Assembly (NCBI RefSeq): GCF_000471905.2
Contig: NW_006499207.1
Location: 2,097,043-2,161,042 of the forward strand
Reading direction: 5' to 3'
From: Amborella trichopoda
Lineage: Eukaryota; Streptophyta; Magnoliopsida; Amborellales; Amborellaceae
DNA: 64,000 nucleotides
Part shown: positions 1 to 10,369 of the stretch, piece after piece
How positions within the stretch are numbered: position 1 is the stretch's first letter
Layout: each line of letters begins with the position of its first letter
The notes under the pieces: generated by a model
Told to the model about the DNA's origin: nothing
The model's database searches: none
Seen by the model: only the letters and a program-made list of their open reading frames with translations
Position numbers and translations under genes: made by a program

Positions 1-241
1 ATTGTTTCTTAACTATGATGAAATTCTTTTCTTTTCTTTTTTTCCCATGAAATCCTTTTTTTTTTCTTTTTCCTTTCCATTGTATCCTTATATACAGTTT
101 TATTACATTCCAAATATTCTATTAACGTCAATATATTAGAAATGTGTCAAACTATATATTTCTTATTTTGAAACTATATAGTCTAATGTTTATTTAAACT
201 TTTTAATCAATTTAAGCATCACATTTTCGAAGCATCCAAAT
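1..241 (+). mobile_element. 3' end of an LTR (element D)
   Basis: AT-rich sequence that runs straight into a tRNA-Arg-type primer binding site, so it should be the last part of a 5' LTR whose start lies outside the window. The exact terminus is unclear: the last CA lies about 8 bases before the primer site, against 3 bases in the other elements here. It shows no clear similarity to the other LTRs of the window. No coding potential is seen. I assign it to element D because the same 58-bp leader repeats follow here and precede D's gag at 50640-51386. Confidence 0.6.
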
Positions 242-244
242 ATC

Positions 245-262
245 TGGCGACTCCACTGGGGA
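245..262 (+). other. Primer binding site, tRNA-Arg type (element D)
   Basis: TGGCGACTCCACTGGGGA, identical to the site at 13465-13482. A primer site complementary to the 3' end of tRNA-Arg is characteristic of Ogre/Tat elements. It marks the start of minus-strand DNA synthesis and fixes the orientation of element D as plus at this point. Confidence 0.85.
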
Positions 263-814
263 ACAGTTCACCTATCATCTTTGGTTGGGTATAGGAAGTG
301 AGACTTCTCTCTCTCAAGGATATATCCTATATCACAGTCTCTGTCACATTCACTCTCGTGTCTTCTTTATTTATCTTGATGAGCGAACCCTTGCATTAAT
401 CACAGGTCGTCAAAAGGTAGCATTAGCAGTGGCTTGTTGTACGACATCCTTTCTGGTGGGAGCATTGGAAATCCCTTTGCACTTCTCGAGCCTATAGCCC
501 AATGTTATTGTGTCAAGGCGATGGCTGGACAAAGTGCGGGAAGGAGAAAGGATACATCACAAAAGTGGAAATTGTGGACAACAAAGGCTAAGGCGGGGTC
601 CGACTGTCACCCTGAGGTCGACCTCATCTCGGGTTCTAGGCCACTGTGAATAGTTTGCACTTATCCTAGTTCGAGCTGTCATTCTTTAAGCAAGAGTTGC
701 CCCAGCGGTGAGTGTGAAATGCAAGGATCCTGCCGAGGGAAGTTGAAGGCCCGCACAACATAAAGAAAGACATTCACCCTTGATCATAAAGATTCCTCGC
801 ATACCAACACCTAC
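263..814 (+). other. Untranslated leader of element D
   Basis: Lies between the primer site and the leader tandem repeats. Short open frames here show no recognisable motif and I do not call them genes. Confidence 0.5.
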
Positions 815-1084
815 TCATCGACCGGTGGTTAGGCATCTTCGCGATACTAGCCTGCATGGTTCCCCATGTGCTGCTCATATGTAGGCGGTTAGAGGCCTTC
901 GTGATGCAAACTTGTCCGACCCATGAATGCTCATCAATTGGCGGCTAAGCATCTTTGTGATACTAACCTACCTGGTTCCCCATATTTTGCTTATATGTTG
1001 ACTGTTAGAGGTCTTCGTGATGCTAACTTGCCTGACCCGTGGAATGTTTATCGATCGACAGTTAGGCATCTTCGCGATACTGGT
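815..1084 (+). repeat. Leader tandem repeats of element D, about 58-bp half-units
   Basis: About five alternating half-units. One kind contains GTTAGGCATCTTCGCGATAC and the other GTTAGAGGTCTTCGTGATGC, giving a higher-order unit of about 115 bp. The same family is present in reverse orientation at 50640-51386 next to D's gag. The array is cut at 1084 by a minus-strand LTR. Confidence 0.85.
1080..1084. other. Candidate target-site duplication of element BC, 3' side
   Basis: CTGGT lies next to the outer end of the LTR at 1085. It sits at the same place in the 58-bp repeat as CTAGC (51382-51386, read on the minus strand) beside the other BC LTR. Three of five bases agree and both differences are transitions. 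Confidence 0.5.
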
Positions 1085-4000
1085 TGGTTAGGTGCCTCGA
1101 TCTCGCCTCCCCGGATCTAGGTGATTGGGTTATACGTGTCTCGAGTTTGGAAGACCCGGGACCTGAGATCGTTCTCTCGAGAACCTTGTTCAAGAACAAG
1201 GTATCCAACTACTGACTCGCTCGGGTGCCCTCTTAGATCATGACGGAAAGCCCCCAGCTACTTCAACTGGTTCGGAATCGCCTCCCTTGACCTGAAATCT
1301 CCTTGTTTTTTGTACAACACTACTGTAGTTAATTTACAAGGCAAGTGGATCAAAAGGCCCACCCTTATCTTAGGGCAACACACATTCATATGGCTAAGAA
1401 TGTGAGAAGTTAAGGTGATGAAGTGAAAGGTTTGAATGAGAGGAGAAAAGAAGAGGGTACTTGACAAGGGGACGGGGCTAGCATGATAGCTCGACCAATG
1501 CAATGACCGACTCGGAGTGGTAGCAAGACGGGCACGGTACTTTAGACCGGCACGACGACAATACTACTCGAAACCAAGGTCGACATGACTATCCTAATCT
1601 GGTGTGGCAGCAAGACGGGCATGGTGCTCGGGACCAACACGAGGCAATACTGCTTGACAGCTAGACCACTATGACAACACTAGACTGAGTCCACCCTCGA
1701 TCAAGTGAGAAGAGAATGAAGAAAATGCACGATACGACAAAGAGATGGGGTCCCAACGACACTAAGCGTCACCACCCATAACCGTGGAGTAGCAGTGTCA
1801 CGGCCCTTGGACGACGCTAGACACTACTGCTCAAGGCTAGAGGGCGAGCAGTGAACTACGGGCGGCGCTAGGCATCGTCGTTGAGACCATACAAGAAGGC
1901 AGCACACCCTTGCACGGGCTGCGATAACCTCTTGTGAAGCGCGCAGCGATAGCCATTTGTGAGGTGGCAACAGTTCTTGCCAAGGCACACGACGGATAGG
2001 CATGGGACGCAAGAAGAGCCTGCGCACAACGATCGGCATCGAGCGCACAAAGAAAGCTTGCGGACGGCGATAGGCACCAATCGCACGAAGAAGGCTTGCA
2101 AATGGCGATAGACACTGAGCACGCGAACGACGATAGGCACCGAGGGCACAAAGGAAGCTGGCGGACGACGATTAGGCAACGAGCTCTCGAAGGAAGCTTG
2201 CGGATGGCGATAGGTATTGCCACCACCTCTTGTGGGCGGCGATAGGTATCGCCGTCTGCGATAGGCGCACAACAGGGGGGAAACTCGTGCGGGAGGTAAT
2301 AAGTTTCACCGTCTGTGTTCGTTATTGAGGCATGGTGGATACATCTGCGGACGGTGATGAGCAGTGCCTTATGCAAGCTTCGCTGAGAGATAGAGATGAA
2401 CTAACATAAAGGGGAAAGGAGCTCGCGCGTGGCTCTGGCATCACCATGTGCGACCTATGAAACTACATGATGGGGAAAAAAGAAAAGAAAGAGACATGCA
2501 CGACACTGCCATTGCCATACATGGCCTCTGAGGGAGGCTCAGACGAAGAAGAAGAAGAAGAAAGAAAATAAGAGAAAGAAGATTTACCTTGAGCCTAGGG
2601 GTACCATCGCAAAAGTTTATCTTTCCTTATTCTCTCTCTCCAAACGTGACCCAACAATGAGAACGAAAGGGAATTCTATTAAGTAAAAATTCTCTTTGGC
2701 GAATTCAAGTCTTTTGCGTACAATGGTGGTACGTGGTATATATAGAATTGTGCGCAAACATGAGTGGATTGATCAAAATTAAAAGTAATTGCTGGAAATT
2801 AAAATTTATCTGAATTAAAAGAAATAGAAAAATGGGGTGCAAAATGATAGATTTGCCCATTCCTAACAATTTATGAAATTTTGAAATAGTCCGTATGCTA
2901 CCCTAGAACTTGTGTGATTTTTCATGGATGATACAAGGTTATTCTGATGCCCGTTTGATCGAAAGGTGGTTGTTTTCTTGTAGGGTTCAGCATGGAGATC
3001 GATTTGATACCAACTTTGAGCCATGGATCGTGCTTTTAGGGCACGATCATGTGATTTAAATCTTAGATGAATCTTGAAACTTTGGATCGATAGTGTGCTA
3101 ATTCCTTGATGTTTTTCTGTGATTTCTTCGTTGGATCACACTAAGCATGCTGTCACAATTACGGGGCAACAAACGCAGCTCGATTCTATGCCTGGACAAA
3201 GATTTTGCAACTTTAGAGTTTTGGCCGAAATCTGGAATTTCGGCAACGAAATTTGCGACCACTTCATCGACTTCGTGTGCGGAATCCGACCGTTCATCAT
3301 GTACGGGATTCAGACTAGAGATAGCCCTAAACCCTACGCACATGATGGAATTGGTTTCACGTCGATGGGCTCGCTAGCGGCGTGATTTGGCTGCTCGAGC
3401 GAGGCACGATGCTACTGATTTTCCTGCACTTTCTTCACAGATCAGCAACTTCTCTCTAGCTTTTCTCGTGCTCGGGTGTCACCGCGGGGCGTACCACATA
3501 TCAAAATGCTCGTCTTGACGAGACAACACACTCATAAAATAGCATGATTCGACTTGAGATGAGTAAGATATGAGCATCTAAAGTCACTGGTCATGACTGC
3601 CCCTTTAATGGAGTTGAGTTGCAGAGTGGCCGCACAAGAATAGCCTGCGGCTCCTCCTGTTTTGCTCTTTCTCTTATAACTTCTTCCTGGGATGTCAGTT
3701 CAAGCTAAAATCTGACCCCTGAGGGTTTTCAACCATGTCAGATCCAATGGTTGTGGTCCCACAGCAAATTAAGACACCGAAAATATAGTTCTAGTTATAG
3801 GGTCCGTTTCAAGGTGCTAGACGTTGATTTTGTCGAAACTGTTTTTCAGTCTGCGCTGCCTTAAACATGTCGGAATGCGATAAAACTTAGCAGAAGACTT
3901 TTGAAAGTCCTTATGAAGATTTTGGCCACGCGGATGACCCCTACGTCCCTAAAGGCCTTTCTCGTTTGAGAGTCAAGAGAGCCCTTGATCCTAAGGGGAA

Positions 4001-4165
4001 GAAAGAGTGGTTGTTCAAACGAACAAGAGGGCGGTGGGAGGAAAAGTGAAAGTGAAGAGTCATTTGTAGAAGCTATTCTAGAGCTATTCTGAGACTGTCA
4101 AAATTTCCACTGTTTGTTAGGCTTTATTGATTGGGGATCAAGGTGTTGAAAAATGTCTTTAAACA
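1085..4165 (-). mobile_element. 3' LTR of Tat-like element BC
   Basis: A minus-strand LTR of 3081 bp. Read on the minus strand it begins TGTTTAAAGACATTTTTC at 4165 and ends in CTAACCA at 1085. A G-rich polypurine-like tract lies beside the start and no primer site lies beside the end, so it is a 3' LTR. It closely resembles the LTR at 51387-54259, including a GC-rich stretch of short TATCGCC-type repeats at about 1860-2340. Open frames inside it are repeat artefacts. Confidence 0.85.
2737..2744 (-). promoter_or_regulatory. LTR TATA box (BC 3' LTR)
   Basis: TATATATA, at the same place in the LTR as the TATA-like sequences at 28640, 44745, 10279 and 52664. In each copy a purine-rich GAGAGAG segment follows downstream. 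It should set the transcription start of the LTR. Confidence 0.6.
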
Positions 4166-4180
4166 ACTTGCCCCGCCGAA
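4166..4180 (-). other. Polypurine tract region of element BC
   Basis: On the minus strand this reads TTCGGCGGGGCAAGT and abuts the LTR start. The equivalents are GGTGGGGCTAGC (F) and GGTGGGGCATGT (A), each ending exactly where the LTR's TGTT begins. It would be the primer for plus-strand DNA synthesis. Confidence 0.6.
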
Positions 4181-5639
4181 TGTTGTTCTTCGAGAGAGGC
4201 GAGAGGGACAACATTCGGAAAGGATGTTCCGACATTTGGATGCAATGTACAGGTCCATCCGTGGAGACTTTAGGAGGAGAAGAGAGTCTTTGAGGGATCT
4301 ATAGAAGTCTTCACCTTCGAGGGACTATTTGCGATTCTGTCAGCTTGAGGATTTTTTAGGAACCTCATTGGTCATAATCGGGCCTATGTGGTGGCCAAGT
4401 GCTATGAACCTTTGGTCAACATTGTTTTTCGCTACATCAGGTTTGCTTTTGATGATCAGGGTATCCCTGTAGGTCCCGTCCAGCGGGGTCCAGTCGGGGG
4501 CGTCTAACTTGTCCCGAAGATCTGGGCATGTCGGCTAGGGGGAATTTTGGTGAGGCGACCTCATGGGCCCCATCCTACTGGGTCCAGTTGGGGGCTTCTG
4601 ATTTATCTCGAAGATCTAGGCCTGTCGACTAAGGAAGGTTTTTGGTGAGGCGATCTCATGGTGAGGAATAACCTTGAAGTCTCTGGCAAGTTAGGCCCTG
4701 ACTTTGTCAGTTTCTTACCTTCGTGATGGTCTTTTAACATTTTAGAGGGATCTTTCGGTCGTCGTCCTCACCCTCAAGGACTCTTGTTGTTTTTGGAGGT
4801 GAAGTGTGGGAGATCTTATGAGGCTCTCACTCTCAGGTGAGCCATTTTGTGTTGTGATTGGATTAAATACAGAAAGTTGAGGATTTTGTGTAGACCTCAC
4901 CAGCCAGAATTATGAATGTTTGGCAATTGTGTGTCAACTGAGGCTGTGGTGCTGTGTCAACTTGTTTTGTTCGTCCAAGCACCCTTTTGCAGGTTTTCAC
5001 TTGAACATGGGAAGTGGCACCGTAAAGACGGTTTTCACTAACTTCTTTTGTTTTTGGGCTCTTTTACCCATGACGTTGCGGCCATGTCTACCCTTTTCAT
5101 ATGTTTTTGCTCATGGTGCCCTTTTGGGGTTTCCTTCGTGCCTCATTTTTTGTTTTCACGGAACTCTTTTACTCATGGTTTCGTGACCATGCCCGTCCGT
5201 TATTTTTACTTATGGCATCCCTTGTCTAGGTGTACACCATGCCTATTTTTTTATAAAGGCGTTCGAGACCTGTGCGAAGCCTTTTGACGTCATGTGGCTA
5301 GGATGCGCACTATAGTTTAGGGTCATGCAGCTAGACCAAAGTGGTGAAGAATGACAGTCTGTGGAGGCCATAGAGTGAGTATGGTGATAGTCTTGACTCA
5401 CTTTGGGGAGATGGCACAAGGCTACCTAGAAAGATGGAAGCTGATGAATGGTAGGTGAAAAGTGGTGACCCATTAGCTGATGGCGACTATGGGTGAGACT
5501 CACTGGATAATGATGAATAGTGATAGTGAAGTGAATGTCACTGGGGAAGCAATGAAGGTGGTGGGCGCACATAAATGGGTCGGTTAGGGAAAAGCGTACG
5601 TGAAAATGTACGTAAAGGGGGTGTGCACGTATGTGGGGC
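4181..5639 (-). other. 3' non-coding region of element BC
   Basis: Similar, in reverse, to 42540-43454 of element A and 20691-21110 of element F. It contains a 95-bp direct duplication and degenerate ACTCATGG-type repeats at about 5050-5290. Short open frames at 4920-5287 come from these repeats. No recognisable gene is seen. Confidence 0.6.
4470..4661. repeat. 95-bp direct duplication
   Basis: Two copies spaced 95 bp apart, each ending TGAGGCGAYCTCATGG (4551-4566 and 4646-4661). It has diverged by scattered substitutions and lies in the BC 3' region. Confidence 0.75.
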
Positions 5640-6080
5640 CAGTTTTAAGGTCGTGCCCTAGGGACCTGCGCAAAGCAATTTAACATCATGCAGTCAAGCC
5701 GTGTATTATGGTTTAAGGTCATATAGCTTGGACCGTGGTTATGCAGTTTACAGTTATGCAACTAAGACCATGCAGTTTAAGGTCGTGCAATTAGACCTTC
5801 GCTACAGTTTAAGGTCATATAGTTTGGACCATTATGCTAAGCCTTTAATGTCATACGGTTAGGACGTAGAATATGGTTTATGGTCATATAGTTCGGACCG
5901 TGGCTATGCAGTTTAAAGTCATGTAGCTAGGACTAGGCAGTTTAAGGTTGTAAAACTAGACCTCTGCTACAGCTTAAGGTCATATAGTTTGGACCATGGC
6001 TATACAGTTTAAATTCATGCAACGCGGACCACGGCTGTGCAGTTTAAGGTCATGCAGCATGGACCATTGTGTGGGTCGTC
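5640..6080 (-). repeat. 61-bp family tandem array (BC, block 1)
   Basis: Reverse complement of the 61-bp arrays in F and A. The plus strand shows repeated GCAGTTTAAGGTCATGCAG and ATATAGTTTGGACC. The array has half-units of about 30 bp, each holding a TGACCTTAAACTG box on the element's sense strand. Confidence 0.85.
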
Positions 6081-6519
6081 ATTTAGGTGAAACTACATGG
6101 GGAATAGATTTGTGGATAGTAATCTGACTCCCTGGGGATAAAGATAGTTGAGGCTATACGCAAGAGAGATTTAGATGAAGATGGTGGCCCTACAAGGAGT
6201 GGCAAGCGGAAGCAGACTTCACAAGGGATTAAGAGGGTAAGTGTGACTGCCTGGGGATGATGAGTAATGGTATGATGTAACTATGTTGAGAATGATAAGT
6301 CAGAGTACATATGCAAGCCCACTTGGGGTTGAAAGGATAAGAATGTCCCTAACTCCCTAGGGGTAGTGGGTCGCAATAGGATGTGACTCCTACTAGGGTG
6401 TTGGTGTGAAACAGACCCACAGGGGATTGAAGGGGTAAGCATCACTCCCTCTTTCTTTTGCATACACCTAACTCCACTGGGGATGTTGATGGAATACACC
6501 TGGCGAAGGGGTGAGTCCA
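6081..6519 (-). repeat. Degenerate CCCCAGTGGAGT-type repeats (BC)
   Basis: Imperfect repeats of about 45-60 bp, seen on the plus strand as GGGGAT followed by a purine-rich stretch. They match, in reverse, 17760-18220 in F and 41570-41995 in A. No coding signal is seen. Confidence 0.55.
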
Positions 6520-6960
6520 TTTCATAATTTAAAGTCATAAGTGTGGACTATTTATCGTGTTGTTTATCATTTTACTACAAGGACGTGCGTTACATTTTTA
6601 AGGTCTTGTAGCTCGGACCATGGCTATGCAATTTAAAGTCATGAGGATAGGACCATGCAGTTTAAGGTCGTGCAACTAGACCTCTACTACAGTTTAGGGT
6701 TATATAGTTTGAACCATGTAATTAAGGTCGTGCAACTAGATCGTGGCTATGTAGTTTAGGGTCAGGCAGCACGGACCAAGGCTGTGCAGTTTAAAGTCAT
6801 GCAGTGCGGACCACGACTGTGTAGTTTAACGTCATGCAGCATAGACCGCGGCTGTGCAGTTACGGTCATGCAGCATGGACCACGACTGTGCAGTTTAAGG
6901 TCATGCAGCATTGACCGCGACTGTGTAGTTTAAGGTCATGCAACATGAACCATGGTGTAG
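6520..6960 (-). repeat. 61-bp family tandem array (BC, block 2)
   Basis: A second block of the same repeat, with copies such as CAGTTTAAGGTCATGCAGCA. The remaining 6961-7071 again carries GGGGA-type repeats and shows nothing else. Confidence 0.8.
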
Positions 6961-7071
6961 GGAGAATGTGACTCTAGGGGGAGTAGAGTCGTAATTGGGG
7001 ATTTGAATCGTGAAGAGTGAGACTGAGGTGCAGGGAATGAACTTCTTGGGGATGCAAGACGAAGGTCCAGA

Positions 7072-7076
7072 TGGGA
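7072..7076. other. Target-site duplication, left copy (TGGGA)
   Basis: TGGGA directly before the LTR start TGTAACAATC. The same five bases follow the LTR end at 8399-8403. Confidence 0.8.
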
Positions 7077-8398
7077 TGTAACAATCATAAAATTTCAAAA
7101 AAAAAAAAAAAGGGAGAAAAGATGCTTTTAACTAGGTGATGGTCTGTTTGAGTATGATGGTCCTTGGGGACCATCACTATTTTCAAAAGTTTTTGCCTTT
7201 GCCTTTGCCTTTACTTTTGCTTTTGCCTACTTTTGCCTCCTGCTGCTTGCAGCTGGCCACGTCCTTTAGCGGACGTGGTTTTCGTATGTTAAAAGCATAC
7301 GCTTAACGCGACACCTCAGGTATGAGGTAGAGCGTAATAAAATATTATAATAATACGTTCTAAGAATTTAAATAGGGGAGGTGAGCACTCCTACCCTAGA
7401 AAATTTTGAGATCTCTCTCTCTAGCCGAATTTTATCGAAGTTCCCTCTCAAATATTTGTGGGTAAGTGACATCGCCTTTCTGAAAAATAGTCTATTTTTA
7501 ATAAATAGTGATATTTCCGTCTAGGATCTTTATTTTATAAGTTTTGTGTGTAAGTGACCCCATTGTCTCGAAAAATAATCCATTCTTTTTAAAAATGAAA
7601 TGAAATAATTATTTTTGCTTATTATCATGAATTTTAGGTGCGATAAATTTTATGCGCACGTGACCTCATAATCTTGAAAAATAATCTTTTTAATAAAAAT
7701 TGTGACATTTTATCTATGTTAGAAATTTTGAATGCTGTAAATTAGAAAAANNNNNNNNNNNNNNNNNNNNNNNNNNNNNNNNNNNNNNNNNNNNNNNNNN
7801 NNNNNNNNNNNNNNNNNNNNNNNNNNNNNNNNNNNNNNNNNNNNNNNNNNNNNNNNNNNNNNNNNNNNNNNNNNNNNNNNNNNNNNNNNNNNNNNNNNNN
7901 NNNNNNNNNNNNNNNNNNNNNNNNNNNNNNNNNNNNNNNNNNNNNNNNNNNNNNNNNNNNNNNNNNNNNNNNNNNNNNNNNNNNNNNNNNNNNNNNNNNN
8001 NNNNNNNNNNNNNNNNNNNNNNNNNNNNNNNNNNNNNNNNNNNNNNNNNNNNNNNNNNNNNNNNNNNNNNNNNNNNNNNNNNNNNNNNNNNNNNNNNNNN
8101 NNNNNNNNNNNNNNNNNNNNNNNNNNNNNNNNNNNNNNNNNNNNNNNNNNNNNNNNNNNNNNNNNNNNNNNNNNNNNNNNNNNNNNNNNNNNNNNNNNNN
8201 NNNNNNNNNNNNNNNNNNNNNNNNNNNNNNNNNNNNNNNNNNTCAAGATCAACCTTGGAAGATACTGTTATTGTGCTAGCTTTCTTTATTTACTATGTAA
8301 GACCTCGCCACTATAAATTTGTCATATCAATAGATGTATATATGTTTTGTCTGTCACATCTCAGGAATAACAGTACTGTAAATTCTTGGGGTGTGACA
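7077..8398 (+). mobile_element. Probable solo LTR of another Ty3/gypsy element
   Basis: Begins TGTAACA and ends GGGGTGTGACA, with TG...CA termini and a perfect 5-bp duplication on both sides. The unrelated flanks align across the insertion with element A (about 40620-40740, reverse strand). The ending GGGGTGTGACA is common in chromovirus-type gypsy LTRs, which is my reason for the type and the plus orientation; TTTAAATA at about 7369 followed by a CTCTCTCT leader agrees. The middle is hidden by 492 Ns, so a full element with internal region cannot be excluded. Confidence 0.75.
7751..8242. other. Assembly gap (492 N)
   Basis: A run of N inside the LTR. The true length is unknown. Any open frame crossing it is meaningless. 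Confidence 0.99.
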
Positions 8399-8403
8399 TG
8401 GGA
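8399..8403. other. Target-site duplication, right copy (TGGGA)
   Basis: TGGGA after the LTR end GTGTGACA, identical to 7072-7076. Confidence 0.8.
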
Positions 8404-8484
8404 GTGCCATGGCATGTGCACGGTGCTAAGTTTTGATGGCGCATGCGGCGTTAGGCTCTTGATGAAGGGCACGCGACGTTAGCC

Positions 8485-8665
8485 ACTTGGTGAAGTGCAC
8501 AATGCTAAGTCCTTAACGAAGCGCATGGCGATAGCCCTTGACTAAGCGCGCGACAATGGCCCTTGACAAAGGCCACAATGATGGCTCCTTGATGAAGCGC
8601 GCTACGATGGCCCTTGACGAAGGCCATGACGATAACTCCTTGACGAAACGTGCGGCGATAGCCTC
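8485..8665 (+). repeat. 26-bp GC-rich promoter repeats
   Basis: About seven imperfect copies of a CTTGACGAAGCGCGCGGCGATAGC-like unit at 25-26 bp spacing, just upstream of the TATA box. The counterpart in A is 40330-40560. The reverse-strand open frame over this stretch is a repeat artefact. Confidence 0.7.
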
Positions 8666-8773
8666 TTGCTGGTCTCGGGCTTGACCCGCCATAGCCTGGT
8701 CTTATTGCCGTCAAAAGCTAGGGATTGGAGTGTCATTTCAGATTTGTGAAGGGCAGTTCGTGGCACTGCTGAG

Positions 8774-8781
8774 TATAAAAG
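8774..8781 (+). promoter_or_regulatory. TATA box of BC's antisense gene
   Basis: TATAAAAG followed by GGGG. The same sequence lies at the matching place in A (40228-40235, minus strand). Confidence 0.65.
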
Positions 8782-10278
8782 GGGGAAAAACCCATTTTAC
8801 TATTTTACCGAAGGGTAAAACAGTTGAAGATAATTTTTAAAGAGAGAGAATGTGTGTTTGAGCGTATTTCTCATAATAGTGGAAATTCCCAACAGCCTCA
8901 GTATGACCCCAGAACTGGTCAAGATCTTTATTAATACTTCAAAGGACCACCTGCGAAGTTTTATCGCGATCAAACATGTCTAAGGTAGTGAACACAAAGA
9001 AACAATTTTCGAAAAAAATGGCTTATTACACCCTGAAACGGACCCTACAACTGGAACTACATTTTCGGTGTCTTAAATCACTATGGGACCACTACCTATT
9101 GGCCAAGTTTTGGCTTAATCGAACATTTCAAGACAAAGATATGAGCAAAACATTGAAACTTGAGGGGTCGCACACTATCCCCGTGTGTCCTCACTCGACA
9201 AAACACCATTAAATGTAGTTGTTTTCACAGTACAAGCAGCCATTTTCGGGGCTCATATCTCACTCGATCCAAGTCGGATCGCACTCAAATTTTTTAAGCA
9301 TGTTCGTCTCATCGAGATAAGCGTTTTGATATGTGGTACGCCGCTTCGGTTGGACTTTATAATAAGTATGTATCTGGCAGTGGTTCTTCGGATCGATCAC
9401 AGATTCTCGACCCTGTGTTAACCACGTTTGGCTTCCACTCCAGTTGACCTCTCTTGTTGCCATCCCCCGTGATAAGGTAGAGAGCCAAACCAACCCTCCT
9501 CTTGTGGGGAGTCAAGTATCCCTGAGTCCTCGTGACGATGTCCGAGCAGGGAGAAAAACTGGAGAGAAGTTACCGATATGTGAAGAAGTTGCAGAAAATT
9601 CAGCAGCGACATACCTCGCTCGATGGACCAAATCATGACGCTCGCGCAACGGATCAACACAAAACCAATTCCATTACGTGCGTAAGGTTCAGGGCTATTA
9701 TTGGTCCAAACCCCATATATGATGAACGGTCAGATTTTACACATGAAGCTGACGAAGTGACTAAAATTTCGGTCACCTGATTTCTAAATTCCGACAAAAA
9801 TTCAAAATTCGCGAAATCTTCGTTCGGGCTCCAAATCGCGTCTCCTTTGTTGCCATGTGATCATGAAGGCATGCTTAGTGTGCTATGATGAAAAAATCAT
9901 ATAAAAACATCAAAGAATGATTGCACCATTGATCCAAAATTTTCAAGATTCAAGCAAATTTCAAGTCTCGTGATCGTGGTTTGAAACACGATTCATGGCT
10001 CGAAATTGGTATCAAATCGATCGACATGCCAAACACTACAAGAAAAAAATATTCATCTTTGGATCAAATGGGTATCAGAACAACCCCGGATCAGTCATGG
10101 AAGATCGCACAAGTTTTTGGGCAGCAACAGGGACTGTTTTGGAATTTTACATATTGTTAGGCAGGGGCAAAACAATCATTTTGCACCCTATTTTTTAATT
10201 TTTTTTAATTCAATTAAATTGTAATTATCTTCAATTTAGTTAGTTTTTGGGCATCGACCCATTGTTTTAGCCCAATTC

Positions 10279-10286
10279 TATATAAA
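10279..10286 (+). promoter_or_regulatory. LTR TATA box (F 5' LTR)
   Basis: TATATAAA followed about 45 bp later by CAATAAAAATTC, which could serve as polyadenylation signal. The matching site in the 3' LTR (22438) has decayed to TATGTAAA. Confidence 0.6.
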
Positions 10287-10369
10287 CATTGTAAAGAACA
10301 TTTGTTAAAGGAGGGGGGGGACATTCATTCAATAAAAATTCTGATCTTTGCTTAAGCTCGTGAGTGTGT

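Larger units (their letters stand above)
8404..8850 (+). promoter_or_regulatory. Promoter and first leader part of BC's antisense gene
   Basis: Homologous to the reverse strand of 40190-40620 in element A: the same upstream 26-bp repeats, TATAAAAGGGG box and GGGTAAAACAG just downstream. In BC (minus-oriented here) it drives transcription to the right, antisense to gag. The leader continues at 25436 after element F, which interrupts it. Conservation in two copies, outside any LTR, argues for a real promoter. Confidence 0.65.

Noticed and set aside
245..262. Possible tRNA gene at the tRNA-like sequences
   Set aside because: Only 18 bases complementary to a tRNA 3' end, placed just after LTR ends; no tRNA body around any of them.
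7719..8252. 177-residue open frame
   Set aside because: Made almost entirely of N.
8505..8714. Minus-strand frame with VKGH repeats, and 40296-40775 plus strand
   Set aside because: Both arise from the 26-bp promoter repeats and lie upstream of a TATA box pointing the other way.
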